Below are positions 1 through 11,364 of a DNA stretch of 64,000 bases, one piece after another; the stretch's first letter is position 1, and the number at the start of each line of letters is the position of its first letter. The stretch lies in the NCBI GenBank assembly GCA_026874595.1, contig CM049306.1, forward strand, positions 17,197,019 through 17,261,018, written 5' to 3'. The translations under genes were made by a program, and so were the position numbers. The stretch comes from Sipunculus nudus (taxonomy: Eukaryota > Annelida > Sipuncula > Golfingiida > Sipunculidae). Under the pieces are notes generated by a model, which saw only the letters and a list, made by a program, of their open reading frames with translations, did no database searches and was not told the origin of the DNA.

Positions 1-82
1 AGGTCAAATTCAAGTTTAAGAGGGTTCATGGTAATACATTATTTGTTATTAGATTAGATTCGAATAAAATATCTATCTCTAT

Positions 83-83
83 A

Positions 84-178
<95 letters not shown>
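83..178. repeat. (TCTA)n/(TA)n microsatellite
   Basis: A run of TCTA units passes directly into about 60 bp of pure TA. This is a compound microsatellite. The following 179-344 is a short GC-richer unique-looking stretch in which I recognise nothing. Confidence 0.95.
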
Positions 179-182
<4 letters not shown>

Positions 183-344
183 ATACGTGGAAGATAGTGT
201 ATTTAATATAAACAAAGGTTATGAGTGCGGTTGCGGACGGAAAAAGCGCGGAAAGGTGTGAACAGAGACAACAGTTGACGGACGACGGATGACGGAAGCG
301 GGTGCGGGTAGAAAAAACGGATAGGTGTGAACGCCCCTTTAGTC

Positions 345-3300
345 ATCTGTCCAAAAAAGCATACTTAAATTACAATCTCAGAAACGGCTGAAGCTATCAT
401 CACCAAATTTTATGCCAATGTTGGTCACATCAGTCATATCTGAAATTGAGGGGTTTGGTGGCGCCACCTGCATCGGCCTTTTTTGTACGAGGGTCATCAG
501 TGCCTGTATCACACTGAGGTCTACAAAAAAATTCTTCTCTAAAAACCATACGGCCAAATTGTTTAATATCGCACAGAAATGATCCTAGGGTAGTGCTTTC
601 TGAAGTTTGTTCAAATGGTCTCAGTTCAGTGACATTTGGCTGAGTTACGGGAAGCTGAATTTAGTCATATGCCATAACAGCCCATTTTAGCTCAGTGGCT
701 ATAAAGATCTTCTTCTCAAAAACCTCTGGGCCAAATTCTTAAATCTCACACATTAATTATCCTTAGATGTTGATAATTCAAGTTTGTTCAAATGGTTTTG
801 GTTCAGTGATTTTAGGGTGAGTTATGGGAAGCTTAACTTAGCAATTTTGCTGTATTTTCCCATATTAGTTAAAAAAACCTGCAAAATGTTTTTTGACTGA
901 CGCCACTGAGGCCAATTTGTTTAATATTTTACAAGAATAATCCCCTGAATAATTCTTATAATAATTGTCTTTTATGGTTCTAAAGAATGAATTTTAGCTG
1001 AATTATAAAGATTGAATGGAGTCATTTTACCATATATGTTAACTGTGTGAAGCAGATACATCTAGCCTGGCACCAGTTTATTAGCATTTGTTACACCATC
1101 ATGCCTCTAGACATTTAGATTTCAGGTTATCTATGGTTAATATTGACAAGAATGTTTATTAAAAGCTTTTAAAAAATGTAGATTTATGATTTTATATATT
1201 CCTCATGCCAGGCAGTGTTATATATAGTGTACGTGGGTATATAAAGATGGCTGTACATGGATTATAAATAATTGATATCCATACTCAACTCAGTTCAAGA
1301 TTTAGCCATCAGGGAGATGTATCTGAGATGTATAATTTTGCATTTAATATGCATCTGTAGTAATTTTTAGCGAACCTGTGAGCAAATGCGATGGTGTGTC
1401 GGCGTCCATCATCTGCACATGACCCATACTATCTCAAAAACGACTGGAGCTCGCATCATGAAATTTAATGAAAAAAAATTAGCCATCTGAAAAACTCTGC
1501 ATTTTCTTAGATTTTATAGAGAAAAAGCTAAAAAAAACCCCTTTAAAAATTATCGGCTCCAAAACAGTCAAGCCAAATTGTTCAATATTTCTCAGAAATA
1601 ATCTTCTATACCATCTCTCTCAAGTTTGTTTGAACGGTTCAAGTTCGGTGAATTTTGGCCGAGTTACAGGAAGTTGAACTTGGTCATCGGTCCAAAAAAG
1701 CATACTAAAATGAGAATCCCAGAAACGGCTGGAGCTATCATCACCAAATGTTATGCCAGTGTTGGTCACACGAGTTATATCTGAAATTCAGGTATTGGTG
1801 GCGCCACCTGCATTGACCTTTTTTGTACGGGGGTCATTGGTCATCTGTACATTAACCCATAATTTCTCAGGTATAGCAGGAGCTACCATCCCCAGATTTT
1901 ATGCAATAATCTGTCACATATCAAATGTTGTGGGATTCAGCTTATATTTTTGCTATCTGCATTTACTTAGATTTTATAGGGAAAAAGCTGAAAACCCTTT
2001 AAATGTCTTCTTCTCGTAAACGGTCCAGCCAAATTGTTCAATATTTTACACAAATGATTCCAGAGGCAAGCCCTCTCAATTTTGTTTAAATAGTTTGCAT
2101 CTGATAAATTTTAGCAGAGTTGCACGAATTTGAACTTAGTCATTTGGCCTAGTAAGTATACTGACATAGTAAACTCAGAAATGACAGAAGCTAGCATTAC
2201 CAAGTATTGTGCAAATGTTGGTCAAATGACTTATATTTGAAGTTGCAGAATTCATGGTGCAACCCACACTGACCGGGTTTTTATGGGCATAAACCTCATA
2301 ATTTTAGCCTTTTTCAGCTAAAAATGTTTATGATGAAACTGTCAAGTTGAATCGTTCAATTTTTCAAAAGAATTATCCTAGGACATGGTTCTTTCGATCA
2401 TATCAGAATAGATTGAGTTTGTTAATTTTTTATTGAGTCGTGAAAAGCTTAAGTTGGTCTTATGGCCATTATTATGTCTATTTCATACTGAGGACTGCAA
2501 TAGTGTTCTTCTACATTTTAAAATTATTGTTTCAATTATAGCTTCTGTAACATTGCACAAAATTATTCTTAGTTAGCCTTTGTTCAAGTTTACTTGAATG
2601 ATTTTTGGCAGAATTATTGGACCTTTAACAATGAAAGGACTGCATCTTTTATTATTCTAGATATTTTGATAAAAAATTTATGAATGTGATAGCTTGAAAA
2701 AAAAGGCATTTTAGCCAAAGTCTGTTAGTATGTGTCAACAGATTTACCAACAGACCAAGATTGTGTCTGCATCTATAAATAGGTTGAGAAACTGCCAACT
2801 GTTTCAGATTTGGCAACAGATCAAGAGTTCATTCAGTGCAGCCAAATATAGGTCAAGAGTTCAATCAGTGCAGCCAAGCACAAGGCATGTGATCACCTCA
2901 TGGGTGACATGTGAACACCTCATGGACACCATGTGGTCACCTCATAGGTAGCATGTGATCACCTCATGAGTATAATGTGATCATCTCATGGGTGTTATGC
3001 CCCTCAGGGCTGCGTGTGGAGCCATTCTGTGTGCTTATGCAATGGTGTGGCTACTTTTTCAGATTTGGCAACAGGCCACAGGACAGTCTGGATCTATTTA
3101 TAGCTTTGGCAGACTGCCAACTGTATCAGATTAGGCAACAGGTCAAGAGTTCACTCAGTGCAGCCAAGTATAGGTCAGGAGTTCACTCAGTGCAGTAGCT
3201 GCATTCTATTTATAGCCAGACTGCCCACTGCATCAGATTTGGCACCAAAGTTCAGCCTGGACCTATTTATAGCTTTATGCAACAGGTCAAGAGTTCACTG

Positions 3301-3630
3301 TCTAGCCAGGTGCAGGTCATGAGTTCACTCAGTGCAGTAGCCTGAGCTAGCTATTTGTCACAGTTCACTCGGGGCAACTGACTTCCTCACCTAAGCCTGG
3401 TCAGCCCCATGCATCAGACTCAAGGTAAGTTTGATGTATTGGCCTGATATCTTGACCTTCAGCAGTGATGTTTGTGTAAATTGTTTCTTATTCAAAATGT
3501 TTAGTACTTGCATTGTTCATATACATAAAAAGTAATGGTCCAACATTGAAGCATTATACCTGGTGTATTTCCCAATGCACAGGTTCGCATTAGGCCTGTA
3601 GGTCTTGTTTTATGATAATAGGACATATCC
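345..3630 (+). repeat. Family A element, copy 1 (long form)
   Basis: This stretch aligns by eye, in opposite orientation, with 14612-16195. It opens with 'cagaaacggctgaagctatc' and ends near 'gttcgcattaggcctgtagg'. The block at 343-505 is repeated at about 1680-1845, each copy carrying GGTGGCGCCACC (457-468 and 1797-1808). Copy 2 lacks the middle of this copy: it jumps from about 1130 to about 3090. The ORFs inside are short and I recognise no coding domain. It is best described as a non-coding interspersed element of unknown class; the exact termini are uncertain. Confidence 0.75.
2727..3360 (+). repeat. Degenerate tandem repeat inside family A
   Basis: The phrase 'caagagttcactcagtgcag' and variants recur several times, alternating with 'cagactgccaactg' and 'ctatttatagc'. 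The same array, shorter and inverted, occurs at about 15080-15430, so it is an integral part of the family A element. Confidence 0.75.
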
Positions 3631-4085
3631 CAGAAGTGGTTCTATGTGTTGCACAAATGCCCTTTCCGGTATATTACTTAGGAAGAACAGAATGACATCA
3701 TGGCATGAAGGTTAGGTTCTATTTTCTAGAAGCTAAGAACAAAAGGACAAGAGAAAATAGGTCCTCACTAGGTCCGTATTAATAGTTTGTGATCACAGTT
3801 TATGTTTTTATGTCTCTTATATAGTTACCCTTTAATAAACTCTTGTGACCACTGTAACTAGTACTATCTCGTCCTTAAGTTTGTTAATTATGTTATGTAT
3901 GTTGATTGTACGGAAACATTAGATTTGTCAGCCACGCTTCACAATTAATTACAGGACCCCATTCCTGTAACATATGTATTTAGCTAAATCTGTGCCTGTC
4001 CATATATCTGAAAGCCTTTATCTCAAACTCAAAACTGTTTGCACCATCTACAATCATCGGCGCGTGGCAACCATTAATCCGTTTG
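3631..4085. other. No gene recognised
   Basis: AT-rich intergenic sequence between family A copy 1 and the family D units. I see no conserved ORF, RNA gene or clear repeat boundary. Confidence 0.5.
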
Positions 4086-4770
4086 GGTTGAGTGAAAATC
4101 ACCCATATTCCAGGAGGGTTTCAATGTATTGACCTGAAATCTGCCATGTCCATCATCCATCTTGGATTACTTTCTTGTACATCTGACAGGTGGCTCCATC
4201 TGCAATCGCGTTTTCGTAGAATACATCCATGCATTCTCTTGAGTGGTTTGATTAATCCGCTTGAAAATTTGCATGTACATAGACAATTGGTGCCTTAATC
4301 TTGAAAAGAAACATGACGGTGCTACGCTATCCGCATTGCGTCCATCCATAAATCTGTTTTGGGTGAAAATATCACATATATCAGAAGGAGATCTATGTAA
4401 CAGCCTAAACATATGCATGTTTATTCAACTTAGATAGTTTTATCTTAGACAAGACTGGTGGAATACATGATGTCTTTATCTCAGGAGTGGTTTGATGGAT
4501 CTGCCGGAAAGTTTGCATATAATTAGATCTCGGATGGAATTAATTCTTATACAAGATAGGTTGTGCCACCTGCAAATCTTTTTGCATGCTGTCTAGCAGT
4601 GTTTCAATATTTGGTGAAAATCATATATATCTAAGGAGTGGTTTGATGTACCAGCCTGCAATTTTTCAAGTCCAAATCTTTGATACCTTTATATTGAACA
4701 TATGACTGGTGGTGCCACCTACAATATTTTGCTTTAGTTTTGTTTGTCCGAGAATTTTCGAATTGATGAC
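4086..4770 (+). repeat. Family D units, degenerate copy
   Basis: Three to four imperfect units of about 150-200 bp follow the order 'gagtggtttgatgta', 'ttgcatgtccat', 'atcttgga', then 'ggtggc(g/t)ccacctgcaat'-like sequence. They match the units at 46565-47900. All palindrome cores here are decayed. Confidence 0.6.
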
Positions 4771-4879
4771 ATCTCTCATGCCATAAAACTGAAGGAATGT
4801 CACGTTGCTTTATCCATGAATTTCTAATTCAGCGAACACATTTAGTCGCTTAATTGTTTACTGCTCATGTTTACAAATA

Positions 4880-5069
4880 CAGATCCGGAGGGGGGGGGGG
4901 GGGGGGGAGGGTTCCAGACCCCCCCCCCCAATCAGCCGCCGCAACCTTTTTATAAGGGTTTTAGACCAACATTTGCTGCCCCTCTTTCCGGACCCGGGAA
5001 CCATTTTTTAGGTTATATCAGAAGTCCTCCTTGGTTGGTCTCCTCCTTTTCCTAAATCCTTGATCAACC
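4880..5069 (+). mobile_element. MITE-like element, diverged copy
   Basis: Similar to the element at 34865-35050. It has a GGATCC-like start followed by G/C homopolymers, 'tttttataagggttttagac', and an end resembling 'cctaaatccttgatcaaccc'. The terminal repeats are eroded compared with the other copy. Confidence 0.6.
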
Positions 5070-6225
5070 CTTTGTTTATCAATACAGTCCGTGCCGGATT
5101 AACGTATGGGCTGAACAGACTACACAGCCAGGGGCCTCACAATCTGATCACAATCGGCCTCCGCTTCCTGCTTAAAAAGACTAAATAATGTGTCCCCATT
5201 TTGTTGGAAATTCACCAAGCACATAACATGTACAGCTCGTTAAAATTACCGCCATTCGTATCAAACACTCTGATTTATTCTCTTCAAATTTAACAGCTAG
5301 GGGTTCTGGATGTAAAATATACTTAACTGTCAAGCAAATAAGCGGTTGCTGGAGCAAAAGACAAAGCCTTAGACGAACATTCTCGAAGAGACTGGTTTAT
5401 ACTTAAGTAATTTATCCCTGTCATAGTTTATTATTTTTTTATGAATATTTTAGCAGTCAAAGAACGGACAAACTTCACAATGCTGTTTGGCAACTTGAGT
5501 ATTAAAGGGGCCTATCTGACCTTTTTAAACTAAAGGTTATCCCTGGGAGCTATTATAAAAATAGGCCGGAAAAGGTGGAAATCACTGCACACAGGCTGCT
5601 TGTTTTCTTTATATGAACCAGTATATAATATGCGGACCCCTGTTATAATCAAAACAAATTCAACAAGGGCAGCTGGCAGTAGGTCAGATAAGCCAGAGCT
5701 TTGTAAATGGCATGTTGCAACAAGTGACCTACCTCTGCATTTATGCAACCTACTGACTTAGGTTACATATTTTTCCCCATTTGTCAACATTGCTGTGTTT
5801 ACAAACATGTTGTTGATAAACAAGTTTATACATCCTGCATGGAAACCTTATCAGAACTTTTCACACCCAAAATTACCCTTAGACCATTAATATATGTACA
5901 GGGGAAGCCAGAAATCATACAAATTCTTTTCAAAAGGTATCTGAATGGGCACCTTTACAAAAGATGTTGACCCAAATAAGTTTTACACATACTTCTCAAA
6001 TCTGTACATAAACCAAGCTTTTTACTGGACAAGAATATTTCAGTCCAAAAGATATGTATCAAGAATCATTAAGTTACCATATTCGGACAGCTCATCTAAT
6101 TATGGATATTTGATAAGTGGTCATTTACTAAATTGGCAAAACTTTTTTTGGCGCAACCAGTCTTTAGGCCTTTCCAAGCTCTCAGGATACACTCCACTAA
6201 TTATAGATGCATGAATTTATTCTAT
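5070..6225. other. No gene recognised
   Basis: Two overlapping plus-strand open frames (5743-5970 and 5945-6214) show no motif I recognise and have no visible splice context. I regard them as chance frames. Confidence 0.5.
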
Positions 6226-7660
6226 AACTAGAATACGGGTAGTCAACAAGCGACTACGTGTATCCGCCGAAATCAGAGTGGGACGGGTATAGTGAGGCAT
6301 GGATTGAGTAACAAGGGGAAATAGAGTGAGGTGTGCTGCATATTAGCATGGATGTCTGCAGCCGAAATGTGTATGTAGATTGTGCCACCTACCACAAAAT
6401 CAAGAAAGCTATCAAAGTTGTATACAAATGCAAAAGTCAAATCACTGCCGAGATATGTGATTTTATCCCACGGCAGACAAACAGACGGACACTGTGCAAA
6501 AATGGTTGCAGGTGGCGCCACAAGTTTTGAATATGATAAAGAGCTATGTGAGATCTATACACATTCAAAATTTTTTGTCCAATCAGCAAATCGGTTCCCG
6601 AGATACGAGCTTGGATGTCTGTAGCGTAATTGTGAATGTAGGTGGCGCCACCTGTCTTAAAATCAAGAAAGCTATCCAAGATGTATAAACCTGCAAAATT
6701 TTAGGCAGATAAGTCAAACCACTGCCGAGATATGAGTGATTTTATCCCACGGCAGACAAACAGATGGACGCTGTGCAAAAATGGTTGCAGGAGGCACCAC
6801 CAATTTTGCGTATGATAAAGAGCTATGTGAGATCTATACACACGCTAAATTTTGGCCCAATCGGTCAAACTGTTCCCGAGATATGAGCTTGGATGTCTGC
6901 AGCGTAAACGTGAATGTAGGTGGCGCCACCTGCCACAAAATCTAGGTAGCTATCCAAGATGTATAAACTTGCAATATTTTAGGCAGATATGTAAAACCAG
7001 TGCAGAGATATGAGTGATTTTATCCCACGGCAGACAAACAGACGGACGCTGTGCAAAAATGGTTGCATGTGGCGCCACCAGTTTTGCGAATGATAAAGAG
7101 CTATGTGAGATCTATACACATGCAAAATTTTGGCCCAATCGGTTTAACGGTTCCCGAGATATGAGCTTGGATGTCTGCAGCGTAAACGTGAATGTAGGTG
7201 GCGCCACCTGTCATAAAATCAAGAAAGCTGTCCAGGATGTATACACATGCAAAATTTCAGGTGGGTAAGTCCAACTAATGCAGAGATATGAGTGAGTTTA
7301 TCCCAAGGCAGATGAACAGATGGATGCTGTGCAAAAATGGTTGCAGGTGGCGCCACCATTTTTTATGTATGTTATAAAGCTATCCAAGGGCTACATTTGT
7401 GCAATTTTTTTTTCCAGATCGGTCAAATGGTTCCTGAGATATGGGGGTTAATGCGTGGAAACAGACACAAAAATGGACGCAGAGCACAGAGGAAAGGGCA
7501 AAACAAAATCGGGGCGCAGCAGTTCACATGTGTCCCGAACATAATTCCGGGTTTCGTAAAATTGCGCCCAGCGGATACGGAGGAGTTCTCCGGACACCTA
7601 AGCGGCGGCAGGCTGATAACATAGTATCCGCAAAACTCTGTTTTGGGGGATACAATTACA
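6226..7660 (+). mobile_element. Family B element, copy 1
   Basis: Bounded by 'agaatacgggtagtcaacaa' at the 5' end and a hairpin 'gtatccgcaaaactctg...' at 7626-7656. The interior is a chain of subunits of about 130-150 bp. Each has an 'atatctcggcagtggtttga'-like line, a 'ttgcatgtgtata' line and a GGTGGCGCCACC core (for example 6641, 6919, 7197 and 7346). No transposase is encoded, so it looks non-autonomous. Confidence 0.8.
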
Positions 7661-8407
7661 TAATTGTAGGTGGTGATAAGTATTTGCCATTAGGGGTTTT
7701 CAGTGTTGATTTCAAAGGCCTGTGGTAAAAATTATCATCGGTAAATCGCGAGAACCTCTGTGATCTCTAGTCTGCAAATGGTTGTTGAGGGCTGTATGCT
7801 CGAAAGCTTTTTAATTTTAGCAGATGTGAAGATGGACTGAATAGCATACAGTTAACCTAATCGGCATGCTTGAAGCAAGATCATTATTATTAGATGGTTA
7901 AATTAGGAGAGTCCGATACTGTTTCATGTGCATTCAGGAATGGCCGGTTAAAAAGCGTGCATGCGGTCTGACACACTATGTCACCCTGTGCGCTGAGCAA
8001 AGGCAACTGCAACTATATAAAGATGTATACTATGTCCACGGTGTTGCCACATCCACCATTGGCACCATTGGCCTTCTTGTTCACTTTGGTACTTCGGTTT
8101 CAATGTAAATCAACAGAATAGCTATATTTTCGAGCCTCAAGAGTTCCTCCTTGTCGAGAAAAAACGAATTACCCCAATCTCTTAGCTTATACGCAACATG
8201 TAATTGAGAAAATGGGTTACAGTCTGAAGCTCCTAAAAAGCATTGTTAACACAAAATTATCACTGCCCTCAGAGAAAACCGCACATTTACCGATCAGTTA
8301 AATAGAATGACCAAGTGGTGTCGCAGGTTCAATGCCAAGCTTTACAGCACCAGACAGGGCAACCAACCACCAATGTCTACAACGCAGCTTCTGGAGTAGG
8401 ACCTGTA
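7661..8407. other. No gene recognised
   Basis: Contains an unassigned 60-residue plus-strand frame at 7926-8108. The stretch at 8280-8400 reads like decayed coding sequence (balanced base composition), but no domain is recognisable. Confidence 0.4.
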
Positions 8408-8408
8408 T

Positions 8409-8752
8409 TATTCTAACATCACAGGCGTGTTAGCTATCAAGCGACTAAGTGGGACAAAACTCCTGAAGAAGGCAACATCACGGCCGACACCCTACAGGAC
8501 GGAGGATACCCAATCATCGTTACCATGTTGTTTAACAGGTGTCTTAAACTTTATTTTACATGAATTTTACGAATAGTTATGATTCTAACATCACAGGCGT
8601 GTTAGCTATCAAGCGACTAAGTGGGACAAAACTCCTGAAGAAGGCAACATCACGGCTGACACCCTACAGGACGGAGGATACCCAATCATCGTTACCATGT
8701 TGTTTAACAGGTGTCTTAAACTTTATTTTACATGAATTTTACTAATAGTTAT
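8409..8752 (+). repeat. 172-bp tandem duplication with LINE-RT-like peptide
   Basis: Two copies (about 8409-8580 and 8581-8752) differ at only a few bases. One frame of each copy reads through 'ADTLQDGGYPIIVTMLFNRC', reminiscent of the segment before the palm of non-LTR reverse transcriptases (L-Q-x-G-G). This is a weak similarity judged by eye. Both copies end in the same stop. Confidence 0.6.
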
Positions 8753-9640
8753 GATAACTAATGCTAGGCACTCTCCGTGACACATGTGGTAGCGTTCGGT
8801 AGTGTCTACAGGTAAAGAAAAGCACCAACCTTCGTACACGCTACTACTACTCACTCTCATAACCATGCTCGGGATCGCCAACGGAGAGAGCTGTGCATTC
8901 TCCCCCGGACTGTCCAGGGCCCCATCAATTCTGAGAGACGGCAGGGTTCCCAAAGTCAAGAGGAGCGCCTCGGTGATAAATCTTGCAAAACAAGGTGACG
9001 CACCTGATATAAGGAAAGAACTACTGCCTAACTGGCCAAGCAGTCTCCTGCTAGTAACCTTTATTGTATTCCAACAAGTTCTGATGGGGACCAACGTGAA
9101 CCACAGACACAAGTGTGCTTCAAATCAAGATTCTCCACTTCATTCAACAACTCAAGCTCTCCCGAGACTGTGACAAGATAATACTGGAGTGAGCAGCGAG
9201 GCAATGCCACATATCTCCAAAACGCCATTATCACTCAACGTTGAGGAATCATGAATAAACATCGATACTGTGCACCTGTCTTATCTGACACACGCTCCAT
9301 TAGAACCACATGACATGCCTACCGAAATCCACCACACCAGAAAGCAAGTCGGCTAATCTAGAGTGAATCTCAGAGGTTCTAACGAGCTTTCACCATCTTG
9401 TGAGGTTCAACTGGAGGATCCTCTCCATAGTTCAACACCTTGACCACGATGTCCTATCCCCCCCTAAGGTTATAAAATTATTACTGAAATACTTAACACA
9501 CAACAGGTCTGAAAGGAAAATCTACCTAAAACTTTCCCAGATGGAAAACGAATCTGTAGTTCTTCCCTCTAATCAAGGAAATGCAGTAATACATTCAAAC
9601 GGGGACTGTGATCATACATGTAACTAGGTAAAAGATCTAC
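8753..9640 (+). pseudogene. Coding-like relic, unidentified
   Basis: Base composition is less AT-biased than the surroundings. It contains a 123-residue frame (8802-9173) with a hydrophobic stretch near residues 12-26, an antisense 129-residue frame, and a 75-residue frame (9400-9627). I recognise no family. With the RT-like peptide just upstream it could be a dead retroelement, but this is inference. Confidence 0.25.
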
Positions 9641-9857
9641 ATACAATAAAAAATAATTTTACACAAGATGCAGGGAACTCTGATAGAAGGACAAAAGATG
9701 CATAGCCCAAACAAGATTTTTTCAGCTATAGTTTTATATCTGGACTTGTTTGTGCCTTAGAGTATATTGTACACAATCAAGACTCATTATCATGATAAAA
9801 TATTACTATACAGTCCAAAATGAAAAAGCTAAAAGAATTTAGCTCCACAAAACTAAT

Positions 9858-10975
9858 ACAAGTGACCCATGGGTCATGACGCTCAGCCGACTGACATGTT
9901 GATAACATGTCCTTGCACAGGAAACTAATTAAGATAGGTGGCATCATTGTTCATGCATATTAGCTGAAGTTCATCAGGACTCATAAGCACAAAAAATTTG
10001 ATGACAATCCAACCAGCTTTTCATAAGGAATCTGGCTATTTGTGTGTATTTTTCATTATTTCTGGCGTGCTCAAACATACCCCGAAACTCTTAAAATATA
10101 GGTCACTGTGACCTAATTTAAGGTCTCTGGGGAGAACTTTTAAGGAACTCTAAGAATGTAAAGTTAAAAGATTCTGGGCCCAATGGTTACGATTTGTGCC
10201 CTACTTTGGTATCAAATTTTCAATTATTCTGGGGGGGTACTTCAGAGCCCCATAGAACTGACAGTACCGGTGACAGAGACCTAATTTCAGGTTTCAAAGG
10301 AGACTTCATAGGCCTCACAGCATGTCCAGAAAGAAGATTCTAGGTCTAGCCATTACGATCTGTGCCCTGTTAATAGGTGACCTGTCTTTAAAGGTCTATA
10401 AAAAAGATAAAAAAATCGCAAAACAAAAATCCTTTCTGGATGTACAGTGAGAAGATTCCAGGTCCAGCTCTTATGATTTGTGCCCTGTTAACAGATGACA
10501 GCATCTTTTGAAGTCTCAAAAATAGAGAAAAAAATTGTAAAAAAATCGAAAAAATACAGGTAGCACCACCAGTCTGCAGAAACTGATGAAACACTCCATG
10601 ATCAATATCCATGCAAAGAATCATGGTGATCAATGCATTAGTTTTTTTATATATTTGAGCTTTTGTATTAAATTTTTCATTATTCTTGGGGGGTACTTCA
10701 GAGCCCCATAGCTTGAAGAATATGGGTAACAAAGACTAATTCCAGGCTTCCAAGAAGACTTTTTATGGACCTCTCTGGATGTACAGTAAGAAGATGCCAG
10801 GTCCAGCGGTTACGATTTGTGCCCTGTTAACAGATGATGGCATCTTTTGAGGTCTCAAAAATAGAGAAAAAAAAACTGTAAAAATCCAAAAAATACAGGT
10901 AGCTCCACCAGTCTGCAGAAACTGATGAAACAATCCATGATCAATTTTTAAGTCAGGAAAAAGATTCAGTCCCAC
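9858..10975 (+). repeat. Family C element, array 1
   Basis: Starts with 'caagtgacccatgggtcatg', including the palindrome GACCCATGGGTC, followed by GCTCAGCCGAC. Units of about 340 bp follow, each carrying 'ctcaaaaatagagaaaaaa', 'ggtagc(a/t)ccaccagtctgcag', 'aaactgatgaaac' and 'gccccatagct...gggtaacagagacc'. The 3' hairpin seen in other copies is absent here. Confidence 0.75.
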
Positions 10976-11270
10976 TATATAATCCCAGTCATAGTAAGAA
11001 CTGGTTAATCCTAAAGTCAGTCCTGACTCTCAATATAATCCTTTGAACATAATCAGAAACTGCCCTTGACACACTGCTGATATCACATTGATACAAGTTT
11101 CTGGTTATAGATAACACACTGTCCATGGTTTTCAGCAGTATTCACAGAAGGCGTCAGTTTGTTAACTGATTTGAGGTGCAGCTTTGTGCATCTCCACAAT
11201 CCTCCACATATTTTCTATACTGACCACATTAAATATTAAATTGCACAATCCACCCAAGCAAGGGTCACTA
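10976..11270 (-). other. LIN37 3' UTR or downstream flank
   Basis: Sequence just 3' of the TGA stop (11271-11273, read on the minus strand). It is unlike the adjacent repeats, as expected for a 3' UTR. I see no canonical AATAAA before the family C array begins at 10975. Confidence 0.4.
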
Positions 11271-11364
11271 TCATTGGTCTTTACACTGATGGTCAAACAT
11301 ATCCCCCAGCACTTTTAAACTGTCACTGTATCTTCGTTCATTCTCCTGGGCTGCTATTTTCCAT
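11271..11364 (-). CDS. LIN37: LIN37 exon 7 (terminal)
   Basis: The acceptor 'ttatttcag' is followed by 94 nt ending in TGA. It begins with the last base of an Arg codon and continues [19 protein letters not shown], matching the conserved C-terminal helix of LIN37 (human has [20 protein letters not shown] at this place). Confidence 0.93.

Noticed and set aside
8723-9112. 129-residue minus-strand open frame
   Set aside because: Antisense to another open frame in the same relic; neither resembles a known family.
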